From Oscillospiraceae bacterium (GTDB lineage Bacteria > Bacillota > Clostridia > Oscillospirales > Acutalibacteraceae), in the NCBI GenBank assembly GCA_031268095.1, contig JAIRXU010000071.1, positions 1 to 36,942 of the forward strand: 36,942 nt of DNA, given 5' to 3'. Each line of letters starts with the position of its first letter. Position 1 is the stretch's first letter. Below are positions 6,763 to 15,761 of the stretch, piece after piece. A program made the position numbers and the translations under genes. The notes under the pieces are model-generated. The model was not told where the DNA came from. It searched no databases and was given only the letters and a program-made list of their open reading frames with translations.

Positions 6763-7896
6763 ATGAACAAAACCACACCCAAACGCAAGAACCTCGTCGT
6801 CATCATCTCCGCGCTCGTCTTGTCGGCCATCATCGGTGTATCCGCCACCTTCGCGTGGGTTAGCGCGCGGCACACCATCGTCAACCAGATCAAGAACGAA
6901 GGCTACGCTGTAGGCGACTCCGTTGTCGGCGTGGAAAACTTCAACCCGGACATCAAGCCGATGCCCGGCGAGAAGACCACCAAGGAATACGCCGTCACCA
7001 ACGCCGGCAACGTTCCCGTCCTCGTCCGCGTCGCGTTTGAAGAGTACCTGCAAACCCTGGGCAATAACGGCGACATCACCTGGGAGTTGGATCCCACCTC
7101 CGTTCCCGCCGGCACCATCCGCGCCAAGGTTGACGAGCGCATCTATGCCTCGACCGCCACGCCCGCCTGGACGGAAATCACCACCTCGTCCACTCCCATC
7201 GCGGTGGACGCTAACAGTCACACCATTCCCGCCAACGTTCGGTTCTTCAATCTCGGCAACGCGGTCCGCGCTGTCTACGAGTATGCGACCGGTGAATTCC
7301 AGAGTGTGCAGGCCAAGTTTACCGTCTACACCGACAACACCAACCCCAGTTTGCCCGTCACTTCCGTGCGGCTGGACAGCGACCTGAAGTTTGGGTTCTT
7401 CACCTGGACGAACTCTGTTATGGACGGCGAGGCCGCGAACCCCACCCGGGACACCGCATTCTTCTACTCCTGGAACGCGGAGAACAACGTAAAGGGCCCG
7501 TCCCCGCTGCCCGACTGGTCTACCTATTACACCCTGAACAGCACGAAGGCCGCGTTGGCCGACATTGCGCACTCCCAGCTGAGCTCCAGCGTACTGATCA
7601 ACTACAACACCACGGACGCGTCCTTCAGCACCATTGCACCGGACACATGGTACTACTTCGACGGCTACTTCTACTACATGGCCGCGTTGGACAGCGGCGC
7701 AACGACGCCGAACCTGACCTCAAGCATTGAGATCGCCGCCAGCGCCAGCCAGGCGTTCCAGACCTACGACTACCAGTTGGCCATCACTGTGGAGGCCGTC
7801 CAGGCCATCAAGGCGGCCGTGTCCGACGGGAGCAACGGCGGCTGGGGCATCTCCGACGCACTGCTGCTTGCCGCGCTGCAGGGCTACTGCGCCTAA
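6763..7896 (+). CDS. TasA/CalY/BsaA-like matrix protein with SipW-type signal peptide
   Basis: A secreted protein of 377 residues. The signal peptide has a basic start (NKTTPKRKN), a hydrophobic core and the SipW-type end GVSATFAWVSARHT at about 26-39, comparable to the T.AWF[ST]D pattern of TasA, camelysin and BsaA. The mature part has the camelysin-like YAVTNAGNVPVLVRVAFEE block, near the start of a beta-rich domain, and a motif YYFDGYFYYMAALDSGATTP near 290. It ends with GYCA. GGAG lies about 10 bases before the ATG. The hairpin just upstream could raise its level over the peptidases. Probably the main fibre or matrix subunit. Confidence 0.8.
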   Translation: MNKTTPKRKNLVVIISALVLSAIIGVSATFAWVSARHTIVNQIKNEGYAVGDSVVGVENFNPDIKPMPGEKTTKEYAVTNAGNVPVLVRVAFEEYLQTLGNNGDITWELDPTSVPAGTIRAKVDERIYASTATPAWTEITTSSTPIAVDANSHTIPANVRFFNLGNAVRAVYEYATGEFQSVQAKFTVYTDNTNPSLPVTSVRLDSDLKFGFFTWTNSVMDGEAANPTRDTAFFYSWNAENNVKGPSPLPDWSTYYTLNSTKAALADIAHSQLSSSVLINYNTTDASFSTIAPDTWYYFDGYFYYMAALDSGATTPNLTSSIEIAASASQAFQTYDYQLAITVEAVQAIKAAVSDGSNGGWGISDALLLAALQGYCA

Positions 7897-7930
7897 CCCG
7901 TCCCAATTTTGAGCCGAAGGGGAGAATGTA

Positions 7931-8653
7931 TTGACACGCCTTTTCAAGATACTGATTGCTTTGCTAGCGGCGCTGGCGATGTGCAGCCTGTACAGCGGTA
8001 TTCCCGCGCTGGCCGCTGAAAACGACCTCCCTGACGGTTTCCTGATCGGAGACGACAAGGGCATCAACGCAAGCATTGGCGACGGCTACTTTCTGTATGC
8101 GGACGATTTGCGGCCGGGCGACGCAGTCAAACGGAAGCTGACCATACAGAATTTAGAACCGACCGGCAGCTACACTCTATACTTGGTGCAGGATTACACC
8201 GAACAAGCCGGCGCGCAGAACTTTCTGGATAACGTTTTTCTCAAAATATCCTGCGAAAGTAACGTGCTGTACGAAGGCCGGCTGCGCGGGGATGGACAGG
8301 GAACGCCTGCCTATCCCGGCAACGGGGTAAATTTCATGTACGACAAACTGGATTTGGGGCAGTTCGCCAGCGGGGATAACCGGCAGCTGACTGCCGAACT
8401 TCTGCTGGACGACAGCGCCTTGGACGGTAACGCGATGTCCCAGGCGTCCAGCGCCAAGTTTCATTGGACGTTCACTGCCGTGAAAATGGAGTCGGAGGAA
8501 GGTCCGAAAACGGGCGAAGCCCTGCAGTATGGAATGTACGGCCTGCTTTTCCTGCTGCTGATTGTCTCTATTCTATTCCTTGTCTGGCGCAAAAAACAAA
8601 AAGAAGAAGAGCGGCGGCAGGCGCAGACCGCAGAAATGTACAGGACCGTTTGA
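7931..8653 (+). CDS. Secreted protein with LPXTG-like C-terminal anchor
   Basis: A protein of 240 residues with a TTG start and AGGGGAG at about 7918-7924. A signal peptide ends near ALAAEN (28-31). The extracellular part is beta-rich, with a DLRPGDAVKRKLTIQNL block resembling the early strands of TasA-like or Ig-like domains. The C-terminus has GPKTGE (191-196), a hydrophobic segment (202-219) and a basic tail (RKKQKEEERR). That is a sortase-signal layout, but the first motif residue is G instead of L, so it may be a divergent sortase substrate or a plain single-pass protein. It sits between two matrix genes and could anchor the fibre to the cell wall, a role like that of TapA. Confidence 0.65.
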   Translation: MTRLFKILIALLAALAMCSLYSGIPALAAENDLPDGFLIGDDKGINASIGDGYFLYADDLRPGDAVKRKLTIQNLEPTGSYTLYLVQDYTEQAGAQNFLDNVFLKISCESNVLYEGRLRGDGQGTPAYPGNGVNFMYDKLDLGQFASGDNRQLTAELLLDDSALDGNAMSQASSAKFHWTFTAVKMESEEGPKTGEALQYGMYGLLFLLLIVSILFLVWRKKQKEEERRQAQTAEMYRTV

Positions 8654-8660
8654 ACGATGC

Positions 8661-8692
8661 GCTTCTGTGGGCGTTCACTCGCCCACAGAAGC
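8661..8692 (+). promoter_or_regulatory. Perfect 13-bp hairpin between matrix genes
   Basis: GCTTCTGTGGGCG (8661-8673) is exactly complementary to 8680-8692 with a 6-base loop, starting 7 bases after the anchor-protein stop. It is flanked by direct repeats ACGATGC. No T run follows, so it is more likely a stability or processing element than a terminator. The following bases to 8813 hold no gene. Confidence 0.6.
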
Positions 8693-8813
8693 CTGGACGA
8701 TGCATGGTCATGAAAAGCCAAGAAAAGACGAAGGCGCAATGACAGCAGGGTGGCGTATTTTTACTGATGCGTTTTTCGATTTCTTGCCATTGTTGAAAGG
8801 AAACGTGCAGCTT

Positions 8814-9866
8814 ATGAAAAATTTTTGGATCAAGTGGCTGCTTCATTATATTTCGAGCAAAGGCGCCGTGCTGGTCTTCGCGCTTATCTACGCCTTCCTT
8901 GCGGTAACCGGATCCACCTTTTCGTGGATTACCAGTTCGGACACCGTCGTGAACGAAGTGGAACAGGACGGCGTTTTCAGTACAGTCATCGAAGAGGAAT
9001 TTAGTCCGCTCGCCGATTGGAAATCAGGAACTAAGGCGGCAAAAACCGTCACGGCGTACAATTCTGGCACGATGGACGCGGTGGTCCGCATTTCCTTTGA
9101 GGAAGTCCTGACGGGAACCATCCCTGCCGCAACCGACACACTTGTGCCATACCCCATCCCGGATGTTCCGAATACCTATCCCGCGACGGTTCCCGTGGAA
9201 CAGTACAGCGACTGGCCGCTGGCCTCGGCGATCTTTACGGTAAACCTGCCGATAGGCACACCAAGCGGCCTGGTTGTTAAAGCAAAACCGTCCGCTTTGG
9301 CGGAAGAGTATCATTTTGCCGTATATCAGGAGCTTTCGGGCGGAAATACCCAGCAGGTAACGGCAGATTTTTCAGTAAACGGCACTACGTTGACGGTGAG
9401 TAACCTTCAGTATTGGGCGCACAGCAATGTTGATTCGGTCAACGCCGCGGCGGCTTGGGGGAAAGCGCTTATCACCGCCGCAACGCCCACTCCGCCGATT
9501 AGCGGCGACATTGGGCATCTGGCATTGCACTACGGAGGAAATCCAGTGGGGGAATACTTCCTGATCCATTATACGAATATGATTACTTCGTTTACCAGCC
9601 CGAGCGCCGACGCAGGCAAATGGTTTTACAATGATGAAGACGGATTCTTCTATTATCTTGGCAAACTGCCCAGCGGCTCTTTTTCAGAATCGCTGATGGA
9701 TGGGCTGACGCTCAGCACAGGTATGACAGCAGCTCATTTGGGCTTGCATCTGAACTTTGTTGTGAATTTGGAAGGCCAACAGAATCGCGCTGAAGCATTA
9801 GAGGATCACTGGGGGCTGGATCCGGACGGGACACTTTACAGCCGGCTGGCGGCCTATTGCTCGTAA
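8814..9866 (+). CDS. Second SipW-dependent matrix-like protein
   Basis: A secreted protein of 350 residues starting MKNFWIKWLLHYISSKG. The signal peptide ends with VTGSTFSWITSSDTVVNE, a SipW-type site. It shares with the first matrix protein the early block VTAYNSGTMDAVVRISFEE, the late motif EDGFFYYLGKLPSGSF, and the C-terminal end AAYCS. ATG 8814 is preferred to upstream in-frame starts because it gives a normal signal peptide; AAAGG at 8796-8800 is a rather distant ribosome binding site. Sequence divergence from the other two rules out a recent duplication. Role as minor fibre subunit or initiator is inferred from the locus. Confidence 0.75.
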   Translation: MKNFWIKWLLHYISSKGAVLVFALIYAFLAVTGSTFSWITSSDTVVNEVEQDGVFSTVIEEEFSPLADWKSGTKAAKTVTAYNSGTMDAVVRISFEEVLTGTIPAATDTLVPYPIPDVPNTYPATVPVEQYSDWPLASAIFTVNLPIGTPSGLVVKAKPSALAEEYHFAVYQELSGGNTQQVTADFSVNGTTLTVSNLQYWAHSNVDSVNAAAAWGKALITAATPTPPISGDIGHLALHYGGNPVGEYFLIHYTNMITSFTSPSADAGKWFYNDEDGFFYYLGKLPSGSFSESLMDGLTLSTGMTAAHLGLHLNFVVNLEGQQNRAEALEDHWGLDPDGTLYSRLAAYCS

Positions 9867-9889
9867 CGGCGGATAGGAAGGGAATTTTC

Positions 9890-10549
9890 ATGAAGCTGAA
9901 ACATATAGGCCAGCACATTCTGCGGCGGATTTCCAAGGCGCATTTGATTGGTCTGGGCGCCGTCGTTGTGTTGGGCGTTTTTATTCTGATTATGGGGACC
10001 ACATCCTCCTGGCTGTTTTCCAACGACACTACGGAAAATGGTCTGGGAATGCAGCCCGCCCAGTACAATGTCTATCTGAAGGAAAAGTTCACAGCGCCCG
10101 CCGCCGCCAAGGCTGGCGATGTTGTCTCCAAGGAGACTTGGGTAACCAACCAGGGGACGCTGCCCGCGTTTGTTCGGGTGAAAGTTTTCCCGACGCTGGT
10201 TGCGCCCGACGGCGTGACCTACCTGCCGGCCAATATTAGCGATCAGCTGACGTTTGACGGCACACTGAATATGACGAACTGGCGCTTCTGCAACGACGGC
10301 TACTACTATTACCTTGGCGCGGTGGCGGCCGGCGCTTCCACGCCAAAGCTGTTCGAGCGTGTGGCGCTTTCCGGAACCATCGGCAGCGAATATCCGAACG
10401 CCAAGCTGACCGTGACGCTGCTGTGCGAGTCGGTGCAGACCAGCGGCTTCGCTTACCGCTCGGCTTGGTGGAATGGCAACGCCGCCACTCCGCCGGCAGA
10501 GAACTCGTTACTCGCCGTCGACAATATTCTAAAAGATCTGATTCAGTAA
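9890..10549 (+). CDS. Third SipW-dependent matrix-like protein
   Basis: A secreted protein of 219 residues. The signal peptide ends MGTTSSWLFSNDTTENG, which is SipW-like. It holds a compact camelysin-type domain: ETWVTNQGTLPAFVRVKVFP, then NDGYYYYLGAVAAGASTPKLF, then TVTLLCESVQTSGF. It lacks the YC ending of the other two. GGAAGGG lies 8-13 bases before the ATG. It is the closest of the three to the usual length of the family (about 200-260 residues) and is followed 12 bases later by the giant adhesin gene. Confidence 0.78.
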   Translation: MKLKHIGQHILRRISKAHLIGLGAVVVLGVFILIMGTTSSWLFSNDTTENGLGMQPAQYNVYLKEKFTAPAAAKAGDVVSKETWVTNQGTLPAFVRVKVFPTLVAPDGVTYLPANISDQLTFDGTLNMTNWRFCNDGYYYYLGAVAAGASTPKLFERVALSGTIGSEYPNAKLTVTLLCESVQTSGFAYRSAWWNGNAATPPAENSLLAVDNILKDLIQ

Positions 10550-10561
10550 GGAGGGACTTGT

Positions 10562-13500
10562 GTGAAACAGTTTTTGTTGAAAAAAAGGCTGCGCGTTGGC
10601 CTGATCACCGCTTTGGTTATGCTGGTGTTTGTTGGGGTGTTGGGCGTGAGCCTGACACTGAACCCCACCAAGGCCGACCCCGATCCCCCGGGGACCGTGC
10701 ACGTCACCACCTGGACAGCGTTCGTAGCGGCTTACTTAGATCCAAACTGCCCCAAAATCGTCTTGGACAGCGACGTAATCCAGCCAAATGCCTCTGACAC
10801 CATAACGGGCAGCAACGCCTCTAACCCGAATGAAATCAACACCAACGACACAAATTCCTCGCGCACCGTCTCTCTGGAAATCGACGGTCAGGGGTATTTG
10901 TTGCATGTCGGCGACCGAATCCTGCGGCAGCTGTCGGGCGCCCCGGTGGGTTCGGTGTTTTACGTGCATGACATTCAGCTAAAGCAAAACATTGCAAGCG
11001 CTACTAATAACGCTCCACTGATAAGCGGCTATTTCATTTTCCGGGACAGCACAGGTGACACTGATGCCGGCACCAGCAACGGCCGTTGGACGTATCTGTT
11101 TGAGAACATCAATATTCTAAAGCGGAGCGACTCCCTTGGCGGAGCGAACCACCTGTTCCATTCCCTCGGTTCGCTAGCCATCTTTGACGGCGTCAACCGC
11201 CTGGAGATGCACGAAGAGGCCGGGCACACCGGGGGCGTCACCATTGCGGACGGCGCCAGCCTGTACTACCAGAAAATGAGCCACAGCAACACCTCCACGT
11301 TTTGGTTTCCCATTAACCCCGGCGGGACGGGGACAACCGCCGGAGCCCAGGGAAACAAATTTATCGTAGGCGACAACGCCACCTTCGTTTCCTATTACGA
11401 TTACGTCGGCGCGACATCTTACCCTTGCATCTACAACTACTATAGAGAGATTGAGGTCGGCGAGAACGCCGCCTTCATCATCACCGTGCCCGGCAACGCC
11501 GTGAGATTCCAACAGAGTATCACTACGACCCTGCACATCTCCACGGGCGCCGTTTTCAGCGCCACCACGGTCAATACCGGCTATGCAACCATTGATTACT
11601 CTACCAGTGCCAGCTTTACCGCCGACCCGGGTTCTGAGGTGTATGTCGTCGGCTACGACACGGGAGGCATTATAGACATTGGCTCCAACAATTCCACGTT
11701 TACGCTGAACCAGCCTAAAGTGTTCGATTTGCGCAACAAAAGTTCCGGGGGCAGAGTGTTTGATCTGGCTGGAAACTATCCGACCCGGGTGGTCAGTATC
11801 CAAAACTCGGATATCGACACCTGGGGACCGACGCAAAGCTTCAGTGAGCCGTCCCAGCTTTCTTTTATGGGCATAGGGCTGTATCAATTGGTAGGTGCTA
11901 CGGACACAAACGGAGGCGGTACCGTGTCTGGCGACGCCGTTCTCGGCACCTACAACAGAACAACGCCGCTCCCCAGCCTCCGTCCGCGTTATTACCGGCG
12001 GATTTCCGGCATGAACCAATCGCCGGAGGTGCTCTTCGACTATCCGGGCGACGTGTTACTGAACCGGCCCACCGATGCGGACAAATTTATCCGTGTGCGG
12101 GTGATCTTGGGCTGGACGCCAGACGACAACGGCGCGGATATGAACGGCAACATTAATATGATTCCGATTTTCGCGGGCGCGGCGCAGGCCTGCCAGGTCA
12201 CGCTGAGTTCCAGCGACGGCAGCGTCTCCTACAGCAACATTCTCACCGACGCGAACGGCTACGTGCTTTATCCGGCCAATTATTCGTTGGATAAACTGCC
12301 CAACTTCCTGGAGGCCAACATCGAACTGACAGCCTACGCCGTCCGCGGCGGCCGCGGCGACCCGAACGGTCCCCGTCCCGACACCTATAACCCGACCGTT
12401 ATTACTGTACAGGACGTTACGCCGCCACAGCCCGCTCAGGTCAGCGGCACGGTCTACGGCGGGGCTACCGCTGTCGGTGGCTACGGCGCAGAACCGGGCG
12501 CGACGGTGACCATGTTCGTCAGTACCGACGGCGGCACGACTTACACGCCGCTGACAGGCAGCGCTGTGGTTCTTGGCGACGGCAGCTGGACCTTTCCGCT
12601 GCCCTATCCGATTTCGACCGGCAACAAACTGCGCATTTATTTGACAGACGAAGCCGGCAACCGGAACCCGGATGTGCAGACCGATTTCCATGACGCGAGG
12701 TTCCTCCCCGCCACGGTCGTAACAGTGGCAAGCGAACCGACAAACCTATACATCCGGCAGATCGTCCAGGGCACGGAGCCAGACGCGCCCGACCTCGGCT
12801 ACGGTCTGGTGAGCCGCTGGGACCAACCAACCGGCGGAACGATACTAGGTAAGATGAATGTTGTGTACCGCTCCGGCGTCGACGGCACAGATCCGGGCTA
12901 CACCAACATTCTGGTGATGCCGAGAGTCAACGACTATCGCCTGGTCATCGCGCCCGTCCTCCCGCAGTATTACCACATCGTCGGCTTCAAGGTTTCGGCC
13001 ACTGCCGCCTCCAACGGCGCGCAGACGCTCGTCACGGGCAGTTCTGACGTCATGGTGGATCCCGTCTCGACGCACACGGCATACATTACCGTTTACATTG
13101 CTTATGGCGCGCAGGTAAGCGACGCGGTCCAGACAAATTATTCCACCGGCGCGACGGACAATCCCTTCGGCCGGCTGCGGCAGCCTGCGCCCATTTCGAT
13201 TGCCCTGAGCTGCGACAACGGTATCGGCTCATTGTATAATGGTTATACCATCCGCAGAACGGTTTCATCTTCCCCTTATACGTTTACGTTTACATCCGCT
13301 GTAGCCGGTGACGGCAGAACCACCGACAACGCCAACTGGACGAGGGTCAGCGGCAGCGCCTGGGGCAGCGCCGCCGCGAACAACACGAAGACCTATACCG
13401 TAACCGTTCCCCCAAACACCATCGGCACCATGGTACTACAGGCGGCGGCCGCGGACGATCCAACGAAAACCGTCCGGGTTACCGTGAATATTGTAAACAT

Positions 13501-15067
13501 TGAAATTCGCTGCATGGATCCGTCGCAGGAGATGTACGAAAACGCTATCTTGTACGTCACATCATACCCCAATATCGCAAAAACACTCAATTTTACGGCG
13601 AGCAAAGGCGCCAACTGGACGATTACCTCCCAGACCGGGCGCAAGGCGATGCTTTCCTCAGCCGCCACCGCGGCGAACGACCCGAACACGCTGTCAATTC
13701 CCGCAGGATATGCCGGGATGATTTACATTCGAGCCGCTGGCGCCGACGGTGCGGGGACCCGTAACTTCCGGGTTTATGTGACCAAGGGGACGGTTCCTGG
13801 CGTCGTGCCACCGACGCCCAACGTCACCGGTTTCACGGTTGAAGCCACCGGTGCTGCCACACACGCTGCGTCGGATCAAAGCTTCCAGCTGAATCTGACA
13901 ACGTCCACAACGGAGCGGAGCATTACCCTCACCGGGCTTGTGACGGGTGACAACATTACCGATAACAGAACCACCTGGACACCGGACGGCGACGATGCCG
14001 CCTGGGGTAACAACGGCACGGGAACGCTGGCAAACAGCACAAGCTATGTGGTCAAAATCCCGGCCGCCGCTTCGGGCACAATGACAGTAATTGCCAGGCC
14101 AAGAGTCGGCTCGCAAATACTGACGGTAACAATCAATGTAATGGAATTTTATGCCTTCCAGTCTGAATCCGGACAATGGCTAACACTGGGCACAACCGCT
14201 GTCAATCTCACCTCCCCTGTGAATGGCGCGACAGAGCGGTATATTAGCTTGTGCGCCTCGCAATCGGTGGATTTCAGCACAACTGAAGGCGACAACACCG
14301 TAGCGGTCATGCCGGTATTCAGCCAAAACAACACCGGCGGCACGGCGGGTGCAACTTCGACGACAATTACCGCAAACCAAAACTATAAGGTAACCATCCC
14401 GGCGAACTACGAGGGCACTGTTTCCTATACACTGGGCGGTTATACCGTGATCTTCCATGTTACGGCAGACGTTGTCCCTTCAAATGACGTTGGCGTCGGT
14501 GAAACCTTTGAGGCCGACGGCTACGAATGGCGCGTACTAAACAAAAACGGCGGCGAAACGCTGATCATTGCCGAGCATCTGCTTTACACAGCACAATTCC
14601 ATACCAGCTACACAAACTGGGATACTGCTATTTTATGGAGCGGCAGTTCGCTTCGAACATCTTTAAACGGAACGTTCAAAAACAGCCTGACCACCTTGGG
14701 CGCCAATATCGTGCAGAAGACAATCTACACCCGCAAGGGCTGGAACGGTTCCACATACACTGACCCTATCAGCGTCACGCAGGATTTCATATTCCTGCTT
14801 TCTGAGGAAGACGTGTTTGGAACCGCGTATACAGGTACACCGAACTTTTTCTATAACACCGTCGCCAACACCATTCTGTTCCCCGACGCGAACTCCAGAA
14901 AGGCGACTGTAGCCGACGGTTGCACTAACGGATATTGGTGGTTGCGTTCTCCCCGCACCGCTGTTGGCGACGTAGCCTTGGGCAAACCGGACGGCTGGAA
15001 CGGCGCTTACCAACTGGTCACCAGTGCGAGTCATGCCGTCCGCCCCGCTTTGTTCGTCAATTTTTGA
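10562..15067 (+). CDS. Giant secreted adhesin with pectate-lyase-like and DUF6273-like domains
   Basis: A protein of 1,501 residues starting at GTG, with AAGGAGGG at 10548-10555. A signal peptide or anchor covers about 12-36. Residues about 40-330 read as a pectate-lyase-like adhesive domain of Gram-positive surface proteins (VTTWTAFVAAYLDPNCPKIV, then a beta-helix with VTIADGASLYY). A bacterial Ig-like domain lies at about 625-713 (AEPGATVTMFVSTDGG; YLTDEAGNRNPD). The region 880-1300 holds three related beta modules. The C-terminus (about 1310-1501) matches DUF6273 (YEWRVLNKNGGETLIIAEHL, YWWLRSPRT, AVRPALFVNF). There is no cell-wall anchor motif, so it may bind the matrix formed by its neighbours. 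Confidence 0.75.
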   Translation: MKQFLLKKRLRVGLITALVMLVFVGVLGVSLTLNPTKADPDPPGTVHVTTWTAFVAAYLDPNCPKIVLDSDVIQPNASDTITGSNASNPNEINTNDTNSSRTVSLEIDGQGYLLHVGDRILRQLSGAPVGSVFYVHDIQLKQNIASATNNAPLISGYFIFRDSTGDTDAGTSNGRWTYLFENINILKRSDSLGGANHLFHSLGSLAIFDGVNRLEMHEEAGHTGGVTIADGASLYYQKMSHSNTSTFWFPINPGGTGTTAGAQGNKFIVGDNATFVSYYDYVGATSYPCIYNYYREIEVGENAAFIITVPGNAVRFQQSITTTLHISTGAVFSATTVNTGYATIDYSTSASFTADPGSEVYVVGYDTGGIIDIGSNNSTFTLNQPKVFDLRNKSSGGRVFDLAGNYPTRVVSIQNSDIDTWGPTQSFSEPSQLSFMGIGLYQLVGATDTNGGGTVSGDAVLGTYNRTTPLPSLRPRYYRRISGMNQSPEVLFDYPGDVLLNRPTDADKFIRVRVILGWTPDDNGADMNGNINMIPIFAGAAQACQVTLSSSDGSVSYSNILTDANGYVLYPANYSLDKLPNFLEANIELTAYAVRGGRGDPNGPRPDTYNPTVITVQDVTPPQPAQVSGTVYGGATAVGGYGAEPGATVTMFVSTDGGTTYTPLTGSAVVLGDGSWTFPLPYPISTGNKLRIYLTDEAGNRNPDVQTDFHDARFLPATVVTVASEPTNLYIRQIVQGTEPDAPDLGYGLVSRWDQPTGGTILGKMNVVYRSGVDGTDPGYTNILVMPRVNDYRLVIAPVLPQYYHIVGFKVSATAASNGAQTLVTGSSDVMVDPVSTHTAYITVYIAYGAQVSDAVQTNYSTGATDNPFGRLRQPAPISIALSCDNGIGSLYNGYTIRRTVSSSPYTFTFTSAVAGDGRTTDNANWTRVSGSAWGSAAANNTKTYTVTVPPNTIGTMVLQAAAADDPTKTVRVTVNIVNIEIRCMDPSQEMYENAILYVTSYPNIAKTLNFTASKGANWTITSQTGRKAMLSSAATAANDPNTLSIPAGYAGMIYIRAAGADGAGTRNFRVYVTKGTVPGVVPPTPNVTGFTVEATGAATHAASDQSFQLNLTTSTTERSITLTGLVTGDNITDNRTTWTPDGDDAAWGNNGTGTLANSTSYVVKIPAAASGTMTVIARPRVGSQILTVTINVMEFYAFQSESGQWLTLGTTAVNLTSPVNGATERYISLCASQSVDFSTTEGDNTVAVMPVFSQNNTGGTAGATSTTITANQNYKVTIPANYEGTVSYTLGGYTVIFHVTADVVPSNDVGVGETFEADGYEWRVLNKNGGETLIIAEHLLYTAQFHTSYTNWDTAILWSGSSLRTSLNGTFKNSLTTLGANIVQKTIYTRKGWNGSTYTDPISVTQDFIFLLSEEDVFGTAYTGTPNFFYNTVANTILFPDANSRKATVADGCTNGYWWLRSPRTAVGDVALGKPDGWNGAYQLVTSASHAVRPALFVNF

Positions 15068-15184
15068 TCAAGGTGCGGATTATTGGTAACTCAAAACAAA
15101 AATCCCCCGCTCACAAGCGACTGTTTATTTTACAGCTCCCTTTCTTTCTTTTTGCTGGTTTGTGTCTGTGGCGGGAAAGTCGCT

Positions 15185-15697
15185 ATGCACCGCTACATGG
15201 AAACCTTGCTCACCCCGCTGTTCGGCGTGGTGGATTCCCTGGCCGCCGACCCGGTGGGTACGCTGCTGGCGAAACTCCCCAACCCGGCCTACCATTTCGA
15301 CAAGATTGACGCGCTGTTTGATCTTGAACTGACGCTGCCCGGCGGCTCCACGATGAAAGTCTTCGAGGAGATTGACCTTGGCGATGGGATTGATCTGAGC
15401 CAGGGAATCCAGGCGCTGCTCGACGGCCTGATTGCCGACGCGACGGCGGACCTTGGGCTATCTCTTCCGGCCCTGCCATGGGATAAAATCGCCCATGCAG
15501 GCGACCTGAACACGGCGGGGCAGGTCGTTGCCGACCAGAGTGTGCTTTACGGTGTGCTGGTGACCTATATCGGCCAAATCGTCAGCGACAACGGCGACGC
15601 CGTCGGCACAATGCTCAAGGACACGGGTGTACCCGGCTGGCTTGTTCCCGTTGTCAACTGGCTCATCAAGATCCTGCTCTGGCTTCTCCTGATCTGA
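15185..15697 (+). CDS. Possible C-terminal fragment of a large surface protein
   Basis: A reading frame of 170 residues. It looks like the C-terminal module of large Clostridia surface proteins: TLLAKLPNPAYHFDKI, then GLIADATADLGLSLPALPWDKIA, then VADQSVLYGVLVTYIG, and an ending GWLVPVVNWLIKILLWLLLI that is hydrophobic. ATG 15185 has no good ribosome binding site or signal peptide. The frame stays open upstream to a TTG at 15083, but that part has unlike composition. It is either the tail of a gene whose front was lost or an internal module placed behind the adhesin. A terminator follows at once. Confidence 0.45.
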   Translation: MHRYMETLLTPLFGVVDSLAADPVGTLLAKLPNPAYHFDKIDALFDLELTLPGGSTMKVFEEIDLGDGIDLSQGIQALLDGLIADATADLGLSLPALPWDKIAHAGDLNTAGQVVADQSVLYGVLVTYIGQIVSDNGDAVGTMLKDTGVPGWLVPVVNWLIKILLWLLLI

Positions 15698-15726
15698 CCG
15701 GCCGTGCCCCCTCGCTTTCAGTTTCC

Positions 15727-15761
15727 GCGCCGCCCAGCTGTCCGCTGGGCGGCGCTTTTTT
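15727..15761 (+). terminator. Strong terminator ending the SipW locus
   Basis: GCGCCGCCCAGC (15727-15738) is exactly complementary to 15744-15755 with a 5-base loop, followed by six T at 15756-15761. It ends plus-strand transcription of the whole 4.2-15.7 kb locus. Confidence 0.93.
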
